A stretch of DNA of 8,959 bases from Pseudomonadota bacterium (lineage in GTDB: Bacteria; Pseudomonadota; Alphaproteobacteria; Caulobacterales; Caulobacteraceae), in the NCBI GenBank assembly GCA_023412655.1, contig JAEYNH010000086.1, forward strand, positions 1 to 8,959, in the 5' to 3' direction. The position numbers were made by a program, and so were the translations under genes. A model generated the notes under the pieces. That model was given only the letters and a program-made list of their open reading frames with translations. It was not told where the DNA came from and ran no database searches. Positions 1 to 5,759 of this stretch are shown piece by piece (position 1 is the stretch's first letter; each line of letters opens with the position of its first letter).

Positions 1-1120
1 GCTCCGGACCGGCCGGGCCTGTGGGCTCGGACGCGCGCCCGGCCTCGGCCTGGGCCTCGGGCTGGGCCTCCGGCTGGGGCTCCGGCTGGGGCTCCGGCTG
101 GGAGCGGGCGAACGGGCGGCCTTCCAGCCGCGCCCGGGCCTCTTCCAGCAGCCGGGCGGTGCGCTCCTCGCTGCGGCGGATGCGCTCGGCCAGGTCGGTG
201 GAGGCGCGTTCCTGGCGCTGCTCCATGCGCTCGGTGACCCGGGCCACCTGCTGGCCCACCTGGTCGATGGACTGGGCGGTCCGCTGCTCGGCGGCCACCA
301 GGCGCTCGGTGAACCGGTCGGTGAGGCGGCCGATCTCCGCCCCGAAGCGCTCCAGGCTCTCGGCCTGGGCCTGTTCGGCCCGGGAAAGCCTCGCCTCCAC
401 GGCGCCGGCGATGCGGGCGATCTCGCCGCCCACCTGGTCGAGGGCGCCGGCGTTCTGCTGCTCGGCGGCCTGCAGGCGGCGGTTCACCACCTCGGCCATG
501 GCCAGGACCTGGCGGCCCATCTCCTCCACCGCCCGGGCGGTGCGGCGCTCGCCGGCCTCGATGCGCAGGATGCGCTCTTCCAGCATGCGCACGGCCTCGG
601 CGGACCGCGGCCCGGCGGGGGCGGCCTCCAGGCGGGCGAGGCGTTCGTTGAGGGCCAGGTGCTCGCGCTCGGCGGTCTCGGTCCGGGCCAGGGCCTGGCG
701 CACCGAGTGCTCGACCCCGGAGATGGCAAGGCCCGTGCGGGTCTCAGAGGCGTCGATGCGGTCGGTCAGCCGGTCGAGGGCGTGGGCGACGCGGTCGAAG
801 TCCTGGGCCTGAAAGGAGGCCTGAGCCGAGGCCGGGGCGGCGGCGAAGCGGGCGCCGGGGTCATAGGCGCCGGCGTCGTAGGCCAGGCGCGGGGCGCGGT
901 CCGGAGTCAGGCGGGGGGCGCGATCGGGGAAACGTTCGGGAAAGCGGTCGGAAGGGGGGAGCGGCGGTTCATGGCCGACCTCCTCGGACGCATCATCCTC
1001 GAGGATGACCCGGTTCAGCCACTCGCCGAGGGTCATGCCTGAGCGCCGGGCAAGATCCTTGGCGACCTCGCGGGCCCTCGGATCGATCCCCTTGACGCTC
1101 CAGGGCGCGCCGGCCGTCAT
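1..1120 (-). CDS. podJ: PodJ-like polar localization factor, N-terminal part (partial)
   Basis: The frame is open from an ATG at 1120 to the left edge (373 residues, C-terminus outside the window), with no stop in this phase. A GGGAGAG Shine-Dalgarno sits at 1128-1134. Residues 6-36 (PWSVKGIDPRAREVAK, then GMTLGEWLN) match the conserved N-terminal block I know from Caulobacter PodJ and related alphaproteobacterial polarity proteins. Residues 51-80 are Pro/Arg/Asp-rich. Residues about 105-335 are a Glu/Arg/Ala/Leu-rich coiled coil containing four tandem 29-residue repeats. A Pro-Gln-Glu linker follows at 341-360. In Caulobacter, PodJ organises the new flagellar pole, recruiting signalling proteins and enabling pilus and holdfast assembly. 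Its membrane helix and periplasmic Sel1/peptidoglycan-binding part would lie beyond the window. That C-terminus is needed to separate true PodJ from other SPWSVKG-block coiled-coil proteins, so the family is likely and the exact orthology less sure. Confidence 0.82.
   Translation of the reverse strand, partial: MTAGAPWSVKGIDPRAREVAKDLARRSGMTLGEWLNRVILEDDASEEVGHEPPLPPSDRFPERFPDRAPRLTPDRAPRLAYDAGAYDPGARFAAAPASAQASFQAQDFDRVAHALDRLTDRIDASETRTGLAISGVEHSVRQALARTETAEREHLALNERLARLEAAPAGPRSAEAVRMLEERILRIEAGERRTARAVEEMGRQVLAMAEVVNRRLQAAEQQNAGALDQVGGEIARIAGAVEARLSRAEQAQAESLERFGAEIGRLTDRFTERLVAAEQRTAQSIDQVGQQVARVTERMEQRQERASTDLAERIRRSEERTARLLEEARARLEGRPFARSQPEPQPEPQPEAQPEAQAEAGRASEPTGPAGPE
43..102. repeat. 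Five tandem 12-bp units coding Pro-Gln-Pro/Ala-Glu
   Basis: Five consecutive 12-base units of the form (c/g)ctc(c/g)g(c/g)ctggg run across 43-102. The last two units are identical and the others differ at one to three bases. On the minus strand they lie inside the PodJ-like gene and encode the alternating Pro-Gln-Pro-Glu / Pro-Glu-Ala-Gln linker at residues about 341-360. Such a repeat can gain or lose four residues per slip without breaking the frame, so linker length may vary between strains. It could also be an ordinary low-complexity spacer. Confidence 0.8.
206..553 (-). repeat. Four tandem 87-bp (29-residue) coiled-coil repeats in the PodJ-like gene
   Basis: Residues 190-305 split exactly into four 29-residue units starting at 190, 219, 248 and 277, three of them beginning Ala-Glu-Gln. 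Within a unit, position 2 is always Glu, 6 always Ala, 13 always Gly and 26 always Arg. Position 10 is always acidic, and positions 9, 12, 16, 19 and 23 are always hydrophobic or Ala. Twenty-nine is one residue more than four heptads, so each unit should add a skip to the coiled coil. The unit boundaries are read directly from the sequence. A structural role in setting rod length or twist is inferred. Confidence 0.78.
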
Positions 1121-1121
1121 C

Positions 1122-1186
1122 GAATCGCTCTCCCAACCAGGAACGACGCTAACCACCGATTCTAGGGGTGTAAACGCAACCTTAAC
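1122..1186 (-). promoter_or_regulatory. Candidate cell-cycle promoter of the PodJ-like gene (CtrA-like box, GANTC sites, -10)
   Basis: Reading towards the PodJ-like gene, a CtrA-like box TTAA-N7-TTTA (one mismatch to TTAA-N7-TTAA) lies at 1185-1171. A TAGAAT -10-like hexamer follows at 1164-1159. A GANTC methylation site (1158-1162) overlaps that -10, and a second GANTC (1122-1126) lies just before the start codon. In Caulobacter crescentus, podJ is activated by GcrA, which acts through CcrM-methylated GANTC promoters, and is repressed by CtrA. A CtrA box covering the -35/spacer region fits repression. The motifs are seen directly. Their use as a promoter is inferred, and the box could instead act on the divergent small gene. 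Confidence 0.5.
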
Positions 1187-1251
1187 GCTATTAGTGGTGG
1201 CGCCGCCCTGTTCCTGTGGATCATCGCCCCGCGGTGAGGTAGGCGGCGGCC

Positions 1252-1464
1252 ATGGACCTGCGCACCACCGCCATCCTCCTGGCCTGCCTGGCCGCCCTCG
1301 CCGCCTTCGCCGGCTGGCGCGGCGCGCAGCCGCCCAATCCGCACAAGGGCCCGCGGATGGCGCCCTGGCGCTTCATCATGCTGATGGCGACGGCCGGGGT
1401 GGTGCTGATGGCGGTGCACCTGGTGAACCTGTTGGGCGTCACGACCGGCGGCGGCCGGCGCTAG
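1252..1464 (+). CDS. Small two-helix membrane protein of unknown function
   Basis: This 70-residue protein starts at ATG 1252, with GAGG at 1236-1239 as a rather distant Shine-Dalgarno. Two hydrophobic segments are visible, residues about 6-22 and 38-62. They are joined by a short polar loop with a Pro-Asn-Pro-His-Lys-Gly stretch and a Pro-Arg-Met-Ala-Pro-Trp-Arg entry to the second helix. A His (56) and an Asn (59) lie in the second helix. The C-terminus is Gly/Arg-rich. The PWRF...VHLVNLLG pattern resembles small conserved hypothetical proteins I recall from Caulobacterales and Sphingomonadales, but I know no function for it. It is divergent from the PodJ-like gene and convergent with the aminoacyltransferase 16 bases away. 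Its compact start, stop and hydrophobic layout support a real gene over a random GC-rich frame. Confidence 0.7.
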   Translation: MDLRTTAILLACLAALAAFAGWRGAQPPNPHKGPRMAPWRFIMLMATAGVVLMAVHLVNLLGVTTGGGRR

Positions 1465-1480
1465 GCGGCGCGGCGGAGCA

Positions 1481-3130
1481 TCAGTCGTCGGCCCGCCGGG
1501 GCCTCTTGGCCAGGCCCGCCACCCCGCCCGAGGTGAGCAGGCTGACGTCGGCGAGGACCAGGGGGATCGTCCACTTGCGCGGCGCGGCCACGTAGCGCGG
1601 ACGCCAGAGCGGATCCCACTTGTTCTTGAATTCGCGGACCCCCTGGAAGTTGTAGAGGTCCTCGGCGTTCTCGAAGAGCAGGCTGCCCACGCGCGACATC
1701 ATCGGGGCGAGCGGCCGGTCCTGCAGGCCCGACAGCGGCGCCATGCCGAAGTCAAAGGCGCCGTAGCCCTGGGCCACGCCCCATTTCAGGAGCTCGACGA
1801 ACAGGAAGTCCATGATCCGCTTGGGGCCTTCGTCCACATAGCGCATCAGGTCGATGGAAAAGGCCGAGCGGTCGGCCACCGGCCAGAGGGTGGCGAAGGC
1901 GATGATGCGGCCTTCGAAGCGCACCACGGCCACCGGGAATTCCTGCACATAGCGCGGATGGAAGCCGCCCATGGTGAAGCTCTTCTCGGCGCCGGCGTGG
2001 CGGGCCAGCCAGGCGTTCGAGATCCGCTGCAGGTCGGGCATGATGGCGGCGACGCCCTCGGGCGGGACGACCTCGAAGGTGGCGCCGGCGTCGGCGGCCT
2101 GGCGCCAGGCGCGGCGGGCCTTGCCCCGGCGGGTGCCGTCGATGGTGAAGCCCTGCAGCGGCAGGACCGCCACCTCGCCGATCTTCTGGATGGAGAAGCC
2201 CATCTCCACCACGTCGGGCAGGTCTTCGGCGTCGAGGGCGTAGATGGCCGGCCGCGCCGCGTTGGCGTCGGCCAGTTCGCGGAACCGCCAGAGCAGCTCC
2301 AGCCGCTCCTCCACCCGGCCCACCGGCGGGGCCAGGGCGATCCAGGAGCGGCCGCGGACCCCGAACATCAGGAAGGTCTCGCCCGAGGCCGAGAACAGGA
2401 AGCGCTTGTCGCCCAGCAGGGCGAGGTTGGAATTGGGCTTGGCCGCCGCGGCGCCCGCCAGGATGTGGCGCACCCGGGCGAACTCGGGATCGTCCTCGCC
2501 GGCGATCCGCGGCGGGGCGGCCGAACCCAGCATCCGCCAGAGGCCGAAGGCGAGCAGGGCGATGGCCGCCACCGCCCAGCCGCGGATGGAGCGGGCGATG
2601 TCGTCGTCCACGAACACCCGCCAGAACGGCGAGTCGCCGTAGTCGGCGTTCATATAGGACCAGACGCCGATGAGGCCGGCGCCGGCCAGCAGGCAGGCGG
2701 CCGAGGCCAGCCAGCCGGGGGTGACCTCCATCCGCGACAGCCGGGCGGTGCGCGGGAAGGCGGCGCGGAAGGGCGCCAGCAGCACCGCGGCGGTCAGGAG
2801 GATGGCGGTGTCCTCCCAGACGATCCCCTTCTCGAGGCTGAGCGGAGCGGCCACCAGCAGGGCCACCATGGTGGCCGCCCAGGCCGCGCCCAGGCGGGCG
2901 CGCAGGCCGAAGGCCAGGATCACCAGGGCCAGGCCGATCAGGCTGGAGATCAGGTGGCTGAGCTCGATCACCAGCACCGGCGTGGTGGCCATGAGCTGGA
3001 GGAAGCGCTCCGGCTCGGACGGCCGGGCGCCCGAGGCGAGCAGCATCACGCCGCAGCCCAGGGCGAGCAGCGCAGCCACGGACGGCGCCGCGGCGAAGGC
3101 GGCGGGCTTAAGGTCCCTCAGGAATCGCAC
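1481..3130 (-). CDS. MprF-like phosphatidylglycerol aminoacyltransferase (DUF2156/LPG synthase C-terminal domain), short form
   Basis: This 549-residue inner-membrane protein should transfer Lys (or another amino acid) from aminoacyl-tRNA to phosphatidylglycerol, lowering membrane negative charge and protecting against cationic peptides and acid. About six hydrophobic segments are seen (near residues 12-33, 49-76, 83-98, 108-122, 140-158 and 184-200). The catalytic domain spans about 225-520 and shows the family blocks KPNSNLALLGDKRFLFS (231-247), RRGKARRAW (334-342), KSFTMGGF (383-390), DFGMAPLSGL (460-469) and FKNKWDPLWRPRYVA (501-515). Full-length MprF has roughly 14 helices and about 840 residues, so the flippase half is largely absent. 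The start is a GTG at 3130. An in-frame stop lies about 33 bases upstream, and the ATG at 3141 is out of frame. The Shine-Dalgarno is weak, so a later start is possible. Amino-acid specificity cannot be read from the sequence. Confidence 0.86.
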   Translation of the reverse strand: MRFLRDLKPAAFAAAPSVAALLALGCGVMLLASGARPSEPERFLQLMATTPVLVIELSHLISSLIGLALVILAFGLRARLGAAWAATMVALLVAAPLSLEKGIVWEDTAILLTAAVLLAPFRAAFPRTARLSRMEVTPGWLASAACLLAGAGLIGVWSYMNADYGDSPFWRVFVDDDIARSIRGWAVAAIALLAFGLWRMLGSAAPPRIAGEDDPEFARVRHILAGAAAAKPNSNLALLGDKRFLFSASGETFLMFGVRGRSWIALAPPVGRVEERLELLWRFRELADANAARPAIYALDAEDLPDVVEMGFSIQKIGEVAVLPLQGFTIDGTRRGKARRAWRQAADAGATFEVVPPEGVAAIMPDLQRISNAWLARHAGAEKSFTMGGFHPRYVQEFPVAVVRFEGRIIAFATLWPVADRSAFSIDLMRYVDEGPKRIMDFLFVELLKWGVAQGYGAFDFGMAPLSGLQDRPLAPMMSRVGSLLFENAEDLYNFQGVREFKNKWDPLWRPRYVAAPRKWTIPLVLADVSLLTSGGVAGLAKRPRRADD

Positions 3131-3164
3131 GAGCGGTGCATACCCGAACTGGCGACCGTAGGCT

Positions 3165-3178
3165 CAAACAACTGTTTC
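3165..3178. promoter_or_regulatory. Candidate PsrA-like (TetR-family) operator
   Basis: The sequence CAAAC-AACT-GTTTC forms a dyad matching the published PsrA consensus (G/C)AAAC-N2-4-GTTT(G/C). PsrA is a fatty-acid-responsive TetR-family repressor of beta-oxidation genes. The dyad ends seven bases before the -35 of the acyl-CoA dehydrogenase operon and lies 35 bases from the divergent aminoacyltransferase start, so one regulator could affect both genes. The match is direct. The identity of the regulator is inferred, since other TetR-type fatty-acid regulators bind similar dyads. Confidence 0.45.
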
Positions 3179-3185
3179 AAACCGC

Positions 3186-3213
3186 TTGCCCCCCGGCGAC
3201 GCGGCGCTAGAGT
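3186..3213 (+). promoter_or_regulatory. Candidate housekeeping promoter of the acyl-CoA dehydrogenase operon
   Basis: TTGCCCC (3186-3192) and GCTAGAGT (3206-3213) are separated by 13 bases. They resemble the Caulobacter sigma-73 consensus TTGACGS-N10-14-GCTANAWC, with two mismatches in the -10 and one or two in the -35. Transcription would begin near 3220 and leave a short leader before the strong Shine-Dalgarno GGGAGGA (3237-3243). Confidence 0.5.
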
Positions 3214-3247
3214 TACCCCCGACAGGTTATCAAAACGGGAGGACGCC

Positions 3248-4471
3248 ATGGCCGATTTCGGCGGCGCTGAACTCGACGCTTTCCGCAACGAGGTTCGCGC
3301 ATGGTTGGAGGCGAACTATCCCGCCGAACTGCGTGATCCGCAGGCGAAGACCGATCCCGAGGCCGTCTGGGGCGGCCGCAGGTTCGACGGCTCGTCCGAC
3401 CCGCAGATCGTGTGGATGCGGCGCATGGCGAAAAAGGGCTGGACCGCCCCCGCCTGGCCCAAGGAATACGGCGGCGGCGGCCTTTCGCCGCAACAGGCCC
3501 GGGTGCTGGCCGAGGAACTGGCCGCGGGCCGCTATCGGCAGCCGCTGGCCTCGTTCGGCGTCTGGATGCTGGGGCCGGTGCTGCTGGAGTACGCCACCGA
3601 GGAGCAGAAGCGCGAGCACCTGCCGAAGATCATCAACGGCGAGATCCGCTGGTGCCAGGGCTATTCCGAGCCGGGCGCGGGCTCGGACCTCGCCAGCCTG
3701 GCCACCCGCTGCGTGGACAAGGGCGACCACTGGCAGATCGACGGCCAGAAGGTGTGGACCAGCTATGCGGACAAGGCGGACTGGTGCTTCTGCCTGGTGC
3801 GGACGGACACCAGCAAGAAGCACGAGGGCATCTCCTTCGTGCTGATCGACATGAAGACCCCCGGCGTGGAGACGCGGCCGATTCCGCTGATCAGCGGCGA
3901 GAGCCCGTTCTGCGAAACCTTCTTCACCGAGGTGAAGGTGCCGAAGGGCAACCTGGTGGGCCGGGTGAACGGCGGCTGGGAGATCGCCAAGCGCCTGCTG
4001 CAGTACGAGCGCCAGAACATCTCGGCCGGCTTCGGCGAAGGCGGCAGCGCCGGCGGCGCGGCGGGCGACCTGGGCAAGATCGGCAAGCAGTACGTCGGCC
4101 TGGACGAGACCGGCCGCATCGCCGACGGCGACCTGCGGGCGCGCATCACCGCCAACAAGATGAACTTCCAGGCCCTGCGCCAGACCATCGCCCGTTCGGC
4201 GGCGGAGTCGAAGGCCGGCAACGGCCCCTCGGCGGCGACCTCGATCATCAAGTACGCCGCGGCCGAGTTCGCCAAGGAGCGGTCCGAGCTGATGGTCGAG
4301 GCCATGGGCCACCAGGGCCTGGGCTGGACCGGCGAGGCCTATGAGCCCGCCGAGCTGCTGGCCGTGCGCGGCTGGCTGCGGACCAAGGCCAATTCGATCG
4401 AGGGCGGCACGTCCGAGGTCAATCTGAACGTCATTTCCAAGCGGGTCCTGGGATTGCCTGATCCGAAGTAA
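3248..4471 (+). CDS. Acyl-CoA dehydrogenase, catalytic-type large subunit, copy 1
   Basis: This 407-residue cytoplasmic flavoenzyme subunit oxidises acyl-CoA to trans-2-enoyl-CoA in a beta-oxidation-like pathway, passing electrons to ETF. The start follows GGGAGGA at 3237-3243. The frame stays open far upstream, but only against the coding strand of the aminoacyltransferase. Visible blocks are WPKEYGGGG (70-78), the acyl-CoA dehydrogenase signature WCQGYSEPGAGSDL (135-148), KVWTS (168-172), GGWEIAKRLLQYER (242-255) and SKRVLGLP (397-404). Glu254 in LLQYER lies where isovaleryl-CoA dehydrogenase has its catalytic Glu. The usual RxxFG and QMHGG FAD motifs are absent, replaced by GRIADGDLRARI (289-300) and EAMGHQGLG (351-359), as in large subunits of heteromeric FadE/ChsE or PimC-type enzymes. 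The C-terminus has the unusual Ile-Glu-Gly-Gly-Thr (384-388). It is first in a three-gene operon and about 70% identical to the next gene in the central region. Confidence 0.9.
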   Translation: MADFGGAELDAFRNEVRAWLEANYPAELRDPQAKTDPEAVWGGRRFDGSSDPQIVWMRRMAKKGWTAPAWPKEYGGGGLSPQQARVLAEELAAGRYRQPLASFGVWMLGPVLLEYATEEQKREHLPKIINGEIRWCQGYSEPGAGSDLASLATRCVDKGDHWQIDGQKVWTSYADKADWCFCLVRTDTSKKHEGISFVLIDMKTPGVETRPIPLISGESPFCETFFTEVKVPKGNLVGRVNGGWEIAKRLLQYERQNISAGFGEGGSAGGAAGDLGKIGKQYVGLDETGRIADGDLRARITANKMNFQALRQTIARSAAESKAGNGPSAATSIIKYAAAEFAKERSELMVEAMGHQGLGWTGEAYEPAELLAVRGWLRTKANSIEGGTSEVNLNVISKRVLGLPDPK

Positions 4472-4513
4472 GCGTATGATTTTCAAACGAACATAGAGCC
4501 GGAGAATTTTACG

Positions 4514-5722
4514 ATGGCCGATTTTGGAGGGGGCGACCTGGACGCCTTCCGCACCGAGGTGCGCGAGTGGGTGGCGGCGAATTTCCCGCCGTCGTGCAAG
4601 GGCAAGGGCCCGGCGGTGGGGCCCGACCGCGCAAACGAGACCGCCGACCAGAAGGCCTGGCGGCTGGCGGTGGGCGAGAAGGGCTGGGGCGTTCCCACCT
4701 GGCCCAAGGCCTATGGCGGCGGCGGGCTGTCGGGCGCCGAAGCCCGGGTGGTGAACCAGGAGTTCGCCAGGGCCGGCGCCTACAACCCCATCGTCGGCAT
4801 GGGCACGATGATGTTCGGCCCCACCCTGCTGGAATACGGCACCGAGGCGCAGAAGAAGCAGCACATCCCGCTGATCGCCAATGGCGAGGTGCAGTGGTGC
4901 CAGGGCTTCTCGGAACCGGGCGCGGGGTCGGACCTGGCGGCGCTGTCCACCCGGGCCGAGGACAAGGGCGACCACTTCCTGGTGAACGGCCAGAAGATCT
5001 GGACCTCGGGGGCCCAGTGGGCCGACTGGTGCTTCTGCCTCGTGCGGACCGACTTCACCAAGAAGCACGAGGGCATCTCCTTCGTGCTGTTCGACATGAA
5101 GACGCCGGGCGTCGAGGTGCGGCCGATCCAGCTGATCAGCGGCGCGAGCCCCTTCTGCGAGACCTTCCTGACCGACGTGCGGGTGGAGAAGGACCAGCTG
5201 GTTGGGCCGCTGAACGGCGGCTGGACCATCGGCAAGCGGCTGCTGCAGCATGAGCGCAACAGCCTGGCGGGCGGCGGCGGCAGCGCCGGCCGCTACGCCT
5301 CGGGCCGGGCGCCGTCGCAGCTGGCCAAGGATTATGTCGGCGTGGACGAGAAGGGCCGCATCGCCGACGGCGACCTGCGCGTGCGCATCTCGCGCAACGA
5401 CATAGACCTGAAGGCCTTCCAGCTCACCGCCATCCGCGCCATGCAGGAGGCCCGGGGAAACCAGGGCCCCTCCGCGGCGACCTCGATCATGAAGAACGCC
5501 GCCAGCCAGACCCTGCAGGAGCGGGCCGAACTCTGCATCGAGATCCTGGGCAGCCAGGGCCTCGGCTGGGAGGGCGACGGGTTCTCGGAGGAGGAGCTGA
5601 CGTTCGTGCGCAACTGGCTGGGCGGCAAGGCCACCACGATCTACGGCGGCTCGGCCGAGGTGCAGAACAACATCATCTCCAAGCGCATCCTGGGCCTCCC
5701 GGATGCGACGAAATCCGCCTGA
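4514..5722 (+). CDS. Acyl-CoA dehydrogenase, catalytic-type large subunit, copy 2
   Basis: This 402-residue paralogue of the preceding gene starts at ATG 4514 after GGAGAA (4501-4506), with a 42-base gap that suits an operon. It shares the opening MADFGG...LDAFR.EVR, the signature WCQGFSEPGAGSDL (128-141), DWCFCLVRTD (171-180) and LLQHER (243-248). Glu247 (codon 5252-5254) lies at the isovaleryl-CoA-dehydrogenase-type catalytic position. The C-terminal TIYGGS (375-380) is the normal form of this subgroup, where the medium-chain-enzyme YEGT glutamate is replaced by Gly. Like copy 1 it lacks RxxFG and QMHGG, so it probably needs a partner to bind FAD. Divergence is concentrated in residues about 25-60 and 254-275, which may change substrate choice. 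The substrate is unknown: steroid side chain, dicarboxylic or branched acyl-CoA are all possible. Confidence 0.9.
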   Translation: MADFGGGDLDAFRTEVREWVAANFPPSCKGKGPAVGPDRANETADQKAWRLAVGEKGWGVPTWPKAYGGGGLSGAEARVVNQEFARAGAYNPIVGMGTMMFGPTLLEYGTEAQKKQHIPLIANGEVQWCQGFSEPGAGSDLAALSTRAEDKGDHFLVNGQKIWTSGAQWADWCFCLVRTDFTKKHEGISFVLFDMKTPGVEVRPIQLISGASPFCETFLTDVRVEKDQLVGPLNGGWTIGKRLLQHERNSLAGGGGSAGRYASGRAPSQLAKDYVGVDEKGRIADGDLRVRISRNDIDLKAFQLTAIRAMQEARGNQGPSAATSIMKNAASQTLQERAELCIEILGSQGLGWEGDGFSEEELTFVRNWLGGKATTIYGGSAEVQNNIISKRILGLPDATKSA

Positions 5723-5759
5723 TCACGCAGCGAAGACAGAGATTTAGGGAAACACGAAC

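Noticed and set aside
21..812. Plus-strand 263-residue Ser/Arg/Ala-rich open frame
   Set aside because: It is antisense to the PodJ-like coiled coil; the protein has no recognisable features and no ribosome-binding site decides its start.
1445..1458. CCGGC-GGCG-GCCGG hairpin at the end of the small membrane protein gene
   Set aside because: The stem is only 5 bp with no T-run and is expected by chance at this GC content.
3139..3141. ATG as an alternative start for the aminoacyltransferase
   Set aside because: It is 11 bases out of frame with the gene and meets a stop after seven codons.
1958..3247. Long plus-strand open frame running into the first acyl-CoA dehydrogenase
   Set aside because: It is antisense to the well-supported aminoacyltransferase, its translation is Gly/Ala/Arg/His low complexity, and the real dehydrogenase start with a strong Shine-Dalgarno is at 3248.
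4472..4513. A CAAAC half-site between the two large-subunit genes as a second operator
   Set aside because: There is no matching GTTT arm at suitable spacing. The gap is short and looks like an intra-operon spacer.
3230..5251. 673-residue minus-strand open frame
   Set aside because: It lies opposite two clear acyl-CoA dehydrogenase genes. Its repetitive His/Leu/Ala composition is typical of the antisense frame of GC-rich genes.
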